Origin: Stappia sp. TSB10P1A
GTDB taxonomy: Bacteria; Pseudomonadota; Alphaproteobacteria; Rhizobiales; Stappiaceae
Length of the DNA stretch: 64,000 nucleotides
Assembly (NCBI RefSeq): GCF_900185725.1
Contig: NZ_FYAU01000035.1
Span: forward strand, 1-64,000
Direction of reading: 5' to 3'
The position numbers and the translations under genes were made by a program. Shown piece by piece: positions 7,980-15,756 of the stretch. Within the stretch, counting starts at the first letter, position 1. The number at the start of each line of letters is the position of its first letter. The notes beneath the pieces are model-generated. The model saw only the letters and a program-made list of their open reading frames with translations. It was not told the origin of the DNA and did no database searches.

Positions 7980-8449
7980 CCTTCAAGCTTCAGTCCCGTG
8001 TTGCCGACGAGCGTCATGACGCCGCTATAGGTCTTGCCGTCCTCGGCATTATACACCTTTCCCTTCCAGCGTCCGCCCCCGTCCGCGACCATGCCGAAGA
8101 CGGTCTGGCTGCCGAGCAGCGGCCGCGAGCGCCTGGCCGGGTCCGGATTGTTGGTGTCGTTGCGCGGTTCGCGCAGCCAGACCAGCGTGCCGCACAGGGC
8201 GCCGCCGCAGGGCGCGATCTGGATGCGGGAACTGCCGCCGGGGCGGGCCCAGATGCCGTTGGCCTCGGCCGCCAGGGCCGGCGGCGCGGCCAGCACCATG
8301 GCAAGGGCGGCTGCCGCGGCGAGCGCAAGGGCCGGACCGGAACGGAGAGCAAGGACGGCCGCTGCCCGGAGACGGGACAGGAGACGGGACAGGAGACGGG
8401 GCAGGGGACGGGGCAGGGGACGGGGCAGGGACGTTTCGGCTTCGATCAT
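7925..8449 (-). CDS. DUF2147 protein, first of a tandem pair
   Basis: A 174-residue exported DUF2147 protein. The start at 8449 has GGAGG about six bases upstream. The N-region is unusually long and basic, built from PLPR/LLSR tetrapeptides encoded by a 12-bp tandem repeat. It is followed by a hydrophobic core and an AEANGIW cleavage region. The domain shows PGGSSRIQIAPCGGALCGTLVWL and YSGVMTLVGNTGLKLEGCVLGGLIC. Its 3' end overlaps the second paralogue, so the two arose by tandem duplication and are likely coexpressed. The function is unknown. Confidence 0.85.
   Translation of the reverse strand: MIEAETSLPRPLPRPLPRLLSRLLSRLRAAAVLALRSGPALALAAAAALAMVLAAPPALAAEANGIWARPGGSSRIQIAPCGGALCGTLVWLREPRNDTNNPDPARRSRPLLGSQTVFGMVADGGGRWKGKVYNAEDGKTYSGVMTLVGNTGLKLEGCVLGGLICKGETWQRVK
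8368..8427 (-). repeat. 12-bp minisatellite in DUF2147 signal peptide
   Basis: Five direct 12-bp units (GGAGACGGGACA drifting to GGGGACGGGGCA on the + strand) lie at 8368-8379, 8380-8391, 8392-8403, 8404-8415 and 8416-8427. On the coding strand they give repeated PLPR/LLSR in the basic N-region of the signal peptide. In-frame copy-number change could alter export efficiency without breaking the gene. Confidence 0.9.
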
Positions 8450-8876
8450 GGGTTCCTCCACTGTTTAGGGATCTTTTGCATTCCCTTTACGGAAACGTAA
8501 CCTACGCCTGAGCCGGGCACCTGACCAGTCGTGTCGTAGCGGCAGGCCGGCGGATTTCTGCCGCTGCGCGCCTTGCGCATTTTCGGGCCAAGTTCTTTCA
8601 AGGTTACCCGTTGGTTTCCGCGCGTTTCCGGATTTGACTCAAAGACGATTGATTTCATTGCCGTTTCGCGGAGAAATTCGTGAATCCCTCGTAAAATTTA
8701 CCGCTTGTTTTCGTCTCGTTTTCTTCCTGTTAAGCGAAAATTTTAAGAGCACGTTGAAGGGCCGGCAGCACACTCGAACATGAAGATTGCGGGGAAAGAT
8801 CAATCGCTTCGGGATCTTCTATCGGCAACGGGCCGGCAGGACGCCGGCCGAAAAGACGACAGACAAGGAGTGTGAC
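8450..8876. other. AT-richer divergent intergenic region
   Basis: About 430 bp between two divergent genes, clearly richer in A/T than its surroundings (especially 8590-8760). No gene is supported. A loose sigma70-like pair, TTGTTT (8705-8710) and TGTTAA (8728-8733) with a 17-nt spacer, faces the small + strand gene and would leave a leader of about 140 nt. The DUF2147 promoter should also be here but was not pinned down. Confidence 0.4.
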
Positions 8877-9146
8877 ATGGCTCGTTTGGACCTGGGTTCC
8901 CCCGAACTCGCAATCATGGGCGGCCAGCCCGCCGGCCCCGATATCCTGCTGCAGATGGGACTGGATTGCGCCTGCGGCCGCCACGGCGCCGCCGACCTGA
9001 TCGCCGCGCACAAGTGGTTCAACATCGCGGCGGTGAAGGGCAGCCAGGACGCCGTGCGCTACCGCAAGGAAATTTCCACCGAGATGACGCGCACCGAAAT
9101 CGCCGATGCCCAGCGGGCGGCCCGCGAGTGGCTGTCGCTGCATTGA
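8877..9146 (+). CDS. Small Sel1-repeat-like protein
   Basis: An 89-residue cytoplasmic protein. The start at 8877 has AAGGAG six bases upstream. The centre reads DLIAAHKWFNIAAVKGSQDAVRYRKEI, close to one Sel1/TPR-like helix pair (AxKWFxLAAxxGxxxA), which usually mediates protein contacts. It ends in a helix, IADAQRAAREWLSLH. Short single-Sel1 proteins like this are seen in Rhizobiales, often annotated only as SEL1-like. It has its own AT-rich upstream region and no operon partner. Confidence 0.75.
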   Translation: MARLDLGSPELAIMGGQPAGPDILLQMGLDCACGRHGAADLIAAHKWFNIAAVKGSQDAVRYRKEISTEMTRTEIADAQRAAREWLSLH

Positions 9147-9342
9147 TCCGCGGTGGCGCAGGCCCCCGCGAGAGGGGCACTCCCGCCATCAGGATCAACC
9201 CGGCTGCGGCACTGTGAGCGCAGACCGTCCCTTTGCGCCCGCGCCGCAGCCTGTTTCCCCCGCTCCGGGGAGGATGCCGCGCCGATGCCGTGCGGCCTGC
9301 CCCGATGGTTCCCGGCCCCTGCCGGACCCGGCGAGCGGACGT

Positions 9343-9609
9343 TCACTCGCTCTCTTGCGGGCTTTGTCCCGGTAGCGCCTGCGCGGACGAGGGCGCCGTT
9401 CCCTCCCGCCGGCCAGAGGGCGCGCCCGTGGACGGGCTTGCTTCCGCCCTGTCCTCGCCGGTGAGTTCCAGAGCCGCGATCTCGCGGATCGCCGCCAGTT
9501 GACCGCCGAGCACGACCAGTTCGGGATGCGGCGCGATCCGGGCGATCGCCCCTTCGAGGCGGTCGATGATCTCCCGTCGGGCGTCGTTGCGTCCCTTCCT
9601 CTTGTCCAT
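9343..9609 (-). CDS. Small hypothetical protein
   Basis: An 88-residue protein not recognised as any family. The start at 9609 is supported by AGGAG about eight bases upstream. A basic N-terminus (MDKRKGRNDARREI) leads into a helical, conserved-looking segment, IDRLEGAIARIAPHPELVVLGGQLAAIREIAALEL. The C-terminal third is low-complexity Ser/Ala/Gly/Pro and probably disordered. It follows the luxR gene on the same strand after about 160 nt, so it could be a target or partner of that regulator. Confidence 0.55.
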   Translation of the reverse strand: MDKRKGRNDARREIIDRLEGAIARIAPHPELVVLGGQLAAIREIAALELTGEDRAEASPSTGAPSGRREGTAPSSAQALPGQSPQESE

Positions 9610-9770
9610 CCGGTCTCTCCTTTCGCGCGCTGGCGCGCTCCCTCCGGCTCCCGTTCGCAGCCGGCTGGTCCCGTGTTGCGTGCCGCTTGCGAGTCTCGCA
9701 AGGTCCTGCCGGGTCTCCATCATGGGTTTCCCGGATTGACGCGGCCAGCGCCCCTGCGCCGTTCTGTCGT

Positions 9771-10496
9771 TCAGTCGATTATCCCAAGGCGGAAGGCCTT
9801 GGCTACGAGATGTGTCTTGTTCGCGGCGTTCAACTTGCGGCGGGCGGCGGCAAAGTGGCTTTCGACCGTTTTCGGGGCGATGTCCAGAATGATGGCGGTT
9901 TCCCACTCGGTCTTGCCCTCCGCCGCCCATGACAGGCAATCGCGCTCGCGCTGCGTCAGCGGGGCGAGCGGCAGCGCCGCCGGCGTTTCCAGCAGGGCGG
10001 CGGCGCGATCGGCGGCCGAGGCCGCCAGCAGCGCCAGCGCGGGTCGTCGGGCAGGGGCAAGCTCGATCCGCTCGCCGCTCAGCGAGATGCTGCCGCGCCG
10101 GCCGGCGCCATTGGCGAAGGGCAGGGCGAAGCCGTCCGAGAGCCCGTGCTCGCGCGCCTCGCCCATCATCTGCCGGGCAAGGGCCATCCGATCCGCATCC
10201 GCACACGCCTCGCGCCAGCCGAACAGACGGTCGGCGCGCAGGACGCGGGCGATCACCGGGTCGATCTCGGCATAGCGGCGGGCGACGTAGCGCTCCAGCC
10301 AGCCGGAGGGCCAGTTGCCGAAGAAGATGGCCCTGCGCGCCTCGGCCGGCGGAGTGGAGGGGAGGGGCACAAGGCCGCACAGCGCGCGGTCGATGCCGAA
10401 GCCTGCGGTGGCCGCGGCGAGCCGGGCGCCCACCTCGTCCGGCGTGCCGGCGTGCCGGATCCGGTCAAGATGGGCGAGAAGGTCGTCGGCTTTCAC
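9771..10496 (-). CDS. LuxR-family quorum-sensing regulator (solo)
   Basis: A 241-residue transcription factor with an N-terminal autoinducer-binding domain (about 15-165) and a C-terminal LuxR HTH (LTQRERDCLSWAAEGKTEWE, about 178-240). The four TraR residues that contact acyl-homoserine lactone, W57, Y61, D70 and W85, are matched with identical spacing by W66, Y70, D79 and W94, so it should bind an AHL-like ligand. No luxI-type synthase is in the window, making it a solo here. The frame opens at ATG 10496; 15-bp direct repeats lie 55-106 bp upstream. Confidence 0.88.
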   Translation of the reverse strand: MKADDLLAHLDRIRHAGTPDEVGARLAAATAGFGIDRALCGLVPLPSTPPAEARRAIFFGNWPSGWLERYVARRYAEIDPVIARVLRADRLFGWREACADADRMALARQMMGEAREHGLSDGFALPFANGAGRRGSISLSGERIELAPARRPALALLAASAADRAAALLETPAALPLAPLTQRERDCLSWAAEGKTEWETAIILDIAPKTVESHFAAARRKLNAANKTHLVAKAFRLGIID

Positions 10497-10985
10497 GGGC
10501 TGTCCCTGCCGCCCGGCCGGCGGCGAAAACGGTCAATCGGATCGCGCGCGGGCTGGCCGTGTGCAGGCTGGCCCTGTGCAGGCTGGCCGTGTGCAGGCTG
10601 GGCATCGCGCGGTGCAAGGATCTCTCGAAAGGGGCGGCCACGGCCAACGGTGCTTTTGTCATGAACCTGTTCAATGAATGGCACGGTCTTGAAAATCGAC
10701 TGTCCCCGCGTTCCCGCAAAGACGAGCGGGAGCCCGCTCGAGGCGGGAGCCCAGGGTCCCGGTTCCGACAAGTTCAGATCGGACCGACCGACGACGGAAA
10801 TAGATTTTTCGTCTCGACAAGGTCGAAAGACGCGATGATCGCCCGCCAGCCTGGGCCGGGCCGCCCTTTGCCTGTGGAAACCTCGACCAGCGGAACGCGG
10901 ATTTCGGCTGGCAGGGCGAGGCGGCGGGCAAAAGCGCAACTTCCCGTCTTGCCAAATGCTCGCAAATCCTCGAAAAGGGCGGCAC
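10497..10985. other. Intergenic region between luxR solo and tRNA-Ser
   Basis: About 490 bp without a supported gene. It contains the 15-bp repeats (10551-10602) and a near-perfect short palindrome with arms CGAGCGGG (10723-10730) and CCCGCTCG (10733-10740). Open frames crossing it run into the tRNA and have shadow-type composition. The tRNA promoter is expected just before 10986. Confidence 0.5.
10551..10602. repeat. 15-bp tandem repeat upstream of luxR solo
   Basis: GGCTGGCCGTGTGCA is repeated three times (10551-10565, 10566-10580 with one change, 10581-10595), followed by a partial fourth copy. There are no spacers, so it is not CRISPR. The repeats lie in the region where the luxR promoter should be. 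Confidence 0.85.
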
Positions 10986-11076
10986 GGAGAGGTGGCCGAG
11001 TGGTCGAAGGCGCTCCCCTGCTAAGGGAGTAGGCGTCAAAAGCGTCTCGTGGGTTCGAATCCCATCCTCTCCGCCA
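10986..11076 (+). tRNA. tRNA-Ser (anticodon GCT)
   Basis: The acceptor stem GGAGAGG (10986-10992) pairs with CCTCTCC (11066-11072), followed by discriminator G and an encoded CCA (11074-11076). The anticodon stem CTCCC/GGGAG (11013-11017, 11025-11029) holds loop CTGCTAA with anticodon GCT at 11020-11022, reading AGC/AGT serine codons. The long variable arm (TAGGCGTCAAAAGCGTCTC region) is typical of serine tRNAs, and the T-loop GGTTCGAATCC is canonical. Confidence 0.98.
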
Positions 11077-11435
11077 TTCTTTCGCTCACGGCAGTCTCGC
11101 TTCGCTCGGCGCCTCCGCTGGGGCGGCCTTTCGGCCGGTCGCGCCGTTACGCTCCTGGCTCCGAGTTCGGACTTCGTCCTCTCTCTCCGTCATTGCCCGC
11201 CGCTTTCCCTCCATGATGCGATATCGCCGCCGATCGCTGCATCGCCGCCAGGCGATGCCGATTGCCGCCAACTCCACGCAGCCTGATAGACTTTGAAGAT
11301 CAGCGACACCAGCAAGCCGCATCCTTGTGGAAATGTGCAGGTGTCGCCGGACGGGGCTGCACCGAACTCCATTGCGTGACTGGCGTTGATGCATTGTGTT
11401 GGTAGCCCGGCCCAGCAGCAGGGATGGTAATCGAT
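11077..11435. other. Intergenic region after tRNA-Ser
   Basis: About 360 bp with nothing recognisable. There is no integrase fragment, and no second copy of the tRNA 3' end was seen that would mark an attachment site. Confidence 0.45.
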
Positions 11436-12284
11436 ATGCGCGTAGTCGAACATCAGGATATCAGGCTGGCGACGGAGGCCTTTGGCGATCCGAATGATCC
11501 GCCGGTGCTGCTGATCATGGGGGCCACCGCATCCATGCTTGGCTGGCCCGACGATTTTTGCGCCGCGCTGGCCGGGCGCGGTCTCTACGTGATCCGTTTC
11601 GATCATCGCGACACCGGGCAATCGACGACAGTCCCGCCGGGGGAGGCCACATATGCGGTGGAGGATCTGGCCGGCGATGCCGTGGCCGTTCTCGACGCCT
11701 ATGGGATCGACAAAGCGCATCTGGTCGGCATGTCGCTCGGCGGATACATCGCACAGATGCTGGCGGTCGCGCAGCCGGAGCGCGCGGCCTCGCTGATCCT
11801 GATCGCATCCGAGCCGCTCGGTTGGGACGGCGCGGAGTTGCCGCATATCTCGCAGGCATTTCTCGACCACTTCGGCACGCTTGGTTCGCTCGACTGGTCG
11901 GATCGCGGGGCTATGGCGGATTTCCTTGTCGAGAGCGAAAGACTGTGTGCGGGAACCGGAGCGCCCTTCGATGAGGATCGCGAAAGGATGCGTGTCGAGC
12001 GCGTGATGTCACGAACCGAGAGCCTGCCGAGCATGTTCAACCACGGCGCACTTGCCACCCGCGAGGACTGGACCGGGCGTTTTCGGGAGATCAGGTGCCC
12101 CGTTCTGGTCATTCACGGCGCCGAGGATCCGATCCTGCCCATCGAGAACGGGAGAGCCATTGTCGGCGGCATACCCGGCGCGTCGCTTACGGTTCTCGCC
12201 GGGACCGGCCATGAGATACCCGTTTCACGGATCCCCGATATTGCGGATCAGATCGCGGTTCACGTGCGAAGCTTGCAGGTCTGA
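11436..12284 (+). CDS. Alpha/beta hydrolase
   Basis: A 282-residue single-domain hydrolase. It reads PPVLLIMGATASMLGWPDDF (oxyanion region), then FDHRDTGQS, the nucleophile elbow GMSLGG (Ser about residue 100), the acid in HGAEDPILP, and GTGHEIP for the catalytic His. The DHRDTGQS pattern matches uncharacterised hydrolases related to aclacinomycin-methylesterase and haloperoxidase-type enzymes. The start at 11436 has AGGGA ten bases upstream; ATG 11424 is an alternative. It stands alone after tRNA-Ser, with a longer AT-richer flank than its neighbours. The substrate is unknown. Confidence 0.82.
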   Translation: MRVVEHQDIRLATEAFGDPNDPPVLLIMGATASMLGWPDDFCAALAGRGLYVIRFDHRDTGQSTTVPPGEATYAVEDLAGDAVAVLDAYGIDKAHLVGMSLGGYIAQMLAVAQPERAASLILIASEPLGWDGAELPHISQAFLDHFGTLGSLDWSDRGAMADFLVESERLCAGTGAPFDEDRERMRVERVMSRTESLPSMFNHGALATREDWTGRFREIRCPVLVIHGAEDPILPIENGRAIVGGIPGASLTVLAGTGHEIPVSRIPDIADQIAVHVRSLQV

Positions 12285-12469
12285 TGCTTGCGTGGCGCGA
12301 GTAACGGTTTCCCCTCTCACGGCAGTGCGACGGTGGTGTGAAGGACGGTTGCATGAACCTTGCTTGCGGGAGCTGGCGAGTGCAGGCCTTCGTAGATCTG
12401 TCGCCAATCCGACATGAATCTGACTCCTGTCCATCGCAACTTGTAACCGTCAGCAAGATGGAGGCGGGA

Positions 12470-13234
12470 ATGTTCTCTCTGAGTGGCCGCAAGGCGCTGG
12501 TTGTCGGGATCGCCAACGATCAGTCGATAGCCTATGGCTGCGCGCAGGCGCTGAGGGCCCAGGGCGCGGACCTCGCCGTCACCTGGCTGAACGACAAGGC
12601 CGAGCGCTTCGTCCGCCCTCTCGCGGAGGACCTCGGGGCCGAGATCATGCTGCCGCTCGACGTGGCCCGGCCCGGCCAGCTCGAAGCGGTGTTCGGGACA
12701 ATCGCGGATCGCTGGGGACGGCTCGACACGCTGGTCCACTCCATCGCCTTCGCGCCCAAGGCGGATCTTCACGGCCGGGTGGTGGATTGTTCGGCCGAAG
12801 GCTTCGCCATGGCGATGGATGTGTCGGTCCATTCCTTCCTGCGCATGATCCGTTCGGCCGAACCGCTGATGACCGAGGGCGGCTGCTGCCTGTCGGTCAG
12901 CTTCTTCGGCTCCTCCCGCGTGGTGCGGCACTACAACATGATGGGCCCGGTGAAGGCCGCGCTGGAAAGCGCCGTCCGCTATGCCGCCGCCGAGCTGGGC
13001 GAAAAGGGCATCCGGGTGCATGCCCTGTCGCCGGGGCCGCTGAAGACCCGGGCGGCGAGCGGGATCGACCATTTCGACGAACTTCTGGCGGCCGCCTCCG
13101 AGCGCGCGCCGATCCATCACCTGGCGACGATCGAGGATGTGGGGGCCGTGGCGGCCTTCCTTGCCTCGCCCGAGGCCCGCAACCTGACCGGCGGTGTCCA
13201 CGACATCGACGGCGGCTTCTCGATCACGGCCTGA
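12470..13234 (+). CDS. FabI-like enoyl-ACP/CoA reductase paralogue
   Basis: A 254-residue SDR of the FabI type. It has the NAD region GIANDQSIAYGCAQAL, HSIAFAPK, and the catalytic pair Y155-x6-K162 in HYNMMGPVKAALE. The position equal to E. coli Tyr146 is Phe (F145 in SFFG), although that Tyr is usually conserved. The start at 12470 has GGAGG five bases upstream. It heads an operon with a DUF3141 protein, phosphotransacylase, acyl kinase and CoA-transferase. This suggests a dedicated role on short enoyl-CoA or enoyl-ACP rather than bulk fatty acid synthesis; that role is inferred from context. Confidence 0.85.
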   Translation: MFSLSGRKALVVGIANDQSIAYGCAQALRAQGADLAVTWLNDKAERFVRPLAEDLGAEIMLPLDVARPGQLEAVFGTIADRWGRLDTLVHSIAFAPKADLHGRVVDCSAEGFAMAMDVSVHSFLRMIRSAEPLMTEGGCCLSVSFFGSSRVVRHYNMMGPVKAALESAVRYAAAELGEKGIRVHALSPGPLKTRAASGIDHFDELLAAASERAPIHHLATIEDVGAVAAFLASPEARNLTGGVHDIDGGFSITA

Positions 13235-13244
13235 GGAGACCCCC

Positions 13245-15755
13245 ATGGCGAATGTCTTCGATCTGTTCGATCCCTTCCGCCAGTCGCAGGTTCTGCGCTC
13301 CAAGGGCGATCTCTTCTCCGCGATGCAGAAGACCATGACCGCCACCGACGGCGAGATCGATGCCGGTTCGGCCATCTTGACCGTCCTGACCACGGCCGCC
13401 TCGCGCCAGTCGGAGCGGATCGCCGATGGCCATTCGCGCCGGGCCGAAGCGGCGGTCGAGACCGCCCGCTCGCTGATGGACAAGCTGCAGGTCGCGCAGG
13501 CCGAGGGCAGGCTGCACACGGATTATGCAGAATACCTGCGCGATGCCTGGGAACGGACGATCCTGACCATGGACACGCTGCGCAAGCGCGGCGATATCTT
13601 TCTGGCGCATGAAGAGGCCGGCTGCCCGCCCGTGCTGATCTACGATTACGACGTGATCATGGATGGCCGGGACCTGCCTTATCCGTCGAACTACATGCTG
13701 CTGAAGATCCTGCCGCCCGACGGCGTCACGATCGACGACGCCCGGCGCCCCTATATCATCATCGACCCGCGGGCCGGCCACGGTCCGGGGATCGGCGGCT
13801 TCAAGGCCGACAGCCAGGTCGGGGTCGCCCTGCGGAAGGGGCATCCGGTCTATTTCGTCGCCTTCCGGCGGATGCCGGAGCCCGGGCAGTTCCTGTCCTA
13901 CGTCACCCGGTCGGAGGCCGCCTTCGTGCGCGAGGTGATGCGCCGCCATCCCAGGGCGTCGATGCCCGTGGTGACGGGCAATTGCCAGGGCGGCTGGGCG
14001 ACGCTGCTGCTGGCCGCCACCAATCCGGACCTGACCGGCCCCATCGTCATCAACGGCGCCCCCGTCGCGCCCTGGGCCGGCAAGGTGGGCGAGAGCCCGA
14101 TGCGCTACAATGCCGGCGTGCTGGGCGGCACCTGGATCCCGATGTTCCTGTCCGATCTCGGCGGCGGCATCTTCGACGGCGCGCATCTGGTGCAGAATTT
14201 CGAGCTTCTCAATCCGGCGCGCACGCTGTTCCGCAAGTATACCGACCTCTTCCGCGACATCGACAAGGGCGACGAGGCGTTCCTCGAATTCGAGAAATGG
14301 TGGGGCGGCTTCTTCCTGATGACGGAAGCCGAGATCAAGTGGATCGTCGAGCAACTGTTCGTCGGCAACCGGCTGGTCAAGAACGAGGCCCGCATCGAGC
14401 CGGGACGCCCGGTCGACCTGAAGGCGATCCGCGCGCCGATCATCGTCTTCGCCAGCCACGGCGACAACATCACCCCGCCGCAACAGGCGCTGAACTGGGT
14501 CGCCGAAACCTATGCCGATGTGAACGAGATCCGCATCCGCGGCCAGCGCATCGTCTACATGGTGCACGAACAGGTCGGGCATCTGGGCATCTTCGTCTCG
14601 TCGCAGATCGCCAAGAAGGAGCACACGGAGGTTGCCTCCACGCTCAAGACGATCGAGGCCCTGGCCCCCGGCCTCTACGAGATGACCATCGAGGACGTGA
14701 CCGAGAAGGACGGGCACACGCATTTCACCGTCGGCTTTGCGGAACGCACGCTCGACGACATCCGCGCGCTGGGCGACGGGCTGGACGACCAGCGCCCCTT
14801 TGCCGCCGTTGCCCGTGCCGCCGAGGTGCAGGCGCAGCTCTACGACGCGATCGTCCGGCCCGTGGTGCGCTCGCTGGTCACCGAGAGCGGGGCCGAGATG
14901 AGCCGCGCGCTGCATCCGATGCGCCTGACCCGCGCGCTCGCCTCCAGCAGCAACCCGGCGATGCAACCGGTCGAAGGCCTTGCCGCGAAGGTCAAGGCGG
15001 AGCGCCGCAAGGCCGCCGCCGGCAACCCCTTCCTCGCCGCCGAAGCCTTCTGGGTGCAGGGCACGGAGACCATGATCGACTTCCTGCGCGACAGTCGCGA
15101 CATGGGGTACGAATTGTATTTCCATTCGATCTGGGGCAGCCCCTGGGGCCGTGCCTTCGGCCGCACCCACGAGGCGCGCCGGACCCTGAAGAACCAGAAC
15201 GAGCTGCGCGGCTTGCCCGAGGTTGCCACTGCGCTGATGACCGTCGAACTGGGCGGCTTCTGCGAAGCGGTGATCCGCATGCTGGTGCTCATGGCCGAGA
15301 ACCGCCGCCAGGTCCGGCGCGACCGGCTGGAGCGCTCGGCGCATGTGCTGACCAGGGATGAACCTTTCCGCAGTCTGGGCGCGGAACGCCGCGCGATGAT
15401 CATCCATCAGCAGACGCTGATCGCCACGTTCGAGCCCGAGCGCGCGATCGAGACCCTGCCGCTGTTGCTGGGCGACAGGAACGAACGCGAACTGGCCATG
15501 CAGGCGGTGCAGTACATTGCCGGCGACACCGAGGAAATGTTGCCCACCACGGTGGTCCTGCTGCAGCGGTTCCGCGAGATACTGGGGCTGGATCCGCTGA
15601 TCGGCAACGTCTCGCGGGATCCGCTGTCGGCGCCCGCCGAGGTCCCTCCGACACTGGAGCCGGCAGCGATGCTCGAGACGGTGCCGCCGGCGGCCGGCGG
15701 CACGGCGAAACCCCGACGCGGCAAGCCCGTCTCCACTCCCGGTGGCGAGGGCTGA
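13245..15755 (+). CDS. DUF3141 protein, PHA-synthase-like alpha/beta hydrolase
   Basis: An 836-residue DUF3141 protein. The middle (about 120-460) is an alpha/beta hydrolase like class I-III PHA synthases. The nucleophile box is GNCQGG with Cys247, matching the PhaC G-x-C-x-G-G box; the likely acid is Asp407 (SHGDNITP) and the base His446 (GHLGIF). Such a Cys is expected for thioester chemistry on acyl-CoA. About 390 C-terminal residues have no familiar motif and end in a disordered Pro-rich tail. AGGAG lies six bases before 13245, and the fabI-like stop is ten bases upstream. It may be a polyester synthase or acyltransferase; the substrate is unproven. Confidence 0.85.
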   Translation: MANVFDLFDPFRQSQVLRSKGDLFSAMQKTMTATDGEIDAGSAILTVLTTAASRQSERIADGHSRRAEAAVETARSLMDKLQVAQAEGRLHTDYAEYLRDAWERTILTMDTLRKRGDIFLAHEEAGCPPVLIYDYDVIMDGRDLPYPSNYMLLKILPPDGVTIDDARRPYIIIDPRAGHGPGIGGFKADSQVGVALRKGHPVYFVAFRRMPEPGQFLSYVTRSEAAFVREVMRRHPRASMPVVTGNCQGGWATLLLAATNPDLTGPIVINGAPVAPWAGKVGESPMRYNAGVLGGTWIPMFLSDLGGGIFDGAHLVQNFELLNPARTLFRKYTDLFRDIDKGDEAFLEFEKWWGGFFLMTEAEIKWIVEQLFVGNRLVKNEARIEPGRPVDLKAIRAPIIVFASHGDNITPPQQALNWVAETYADVNEIRIRGQRIVYMVHEQVGHLGIFVSSQIAKKEHTEVASTLKTIEALAPGLYEMTIEDVTEKDGHTHFTVGFAERTLDDIRALGDGLDDQRPFAAVARAAEVQAQLYDAIVRPVVRSLVTESGAEMSRALHPMRLTRALASSSNPAMQPVEGLAAKVKAERRKAAAGNPFLAAEAFWVQGTETMIDFLRDSRDMGYELYFHSIWGSPWGRAFGRTHEARRTLKNQNELRGLPEVATALMTVELGGFCEAVIRMLVLMAENRRQVRRDRLERSAHVLTRDEPFRSLGAERRAMIIHQQTLIATFEPERAIETLPLLLGDRNERELAMQAVQYIAGDTEEMLPTTVVLLQRFREILGLDPLIGNVSRDPLSAPAEVPPTLEPAAMLETVPPAAGGTAKPRRGKPVSTPGGEG

Positions 15756-15756
15756 G

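Noticed and set aside
8634-8662. TTGACT at 8634 as a sigma70 -35 element
   Set aside because: No acceptable -10 sequence occurs 16-18 bp downstream, so it was not listed as a promoter.
10551-10602. Possible CRISPR array
   Set aside because: The 15-bp units are directly adjacent with no spacers and no cas genes are in the window.
10662-11032. Possible small gene (reading MNLFNEWHGLENR...) between luxR and the tRNA
   Set aside because: The frame runs into the tRNA gene, the later part is low-complexity, and the upstream ribosome site is weak.
10986-11435. tRNA-Ser as attachment site of an integrated island
   Set aside because: No integrase is present and no second copy of the tRNA 3' end was seen downstream within the window.
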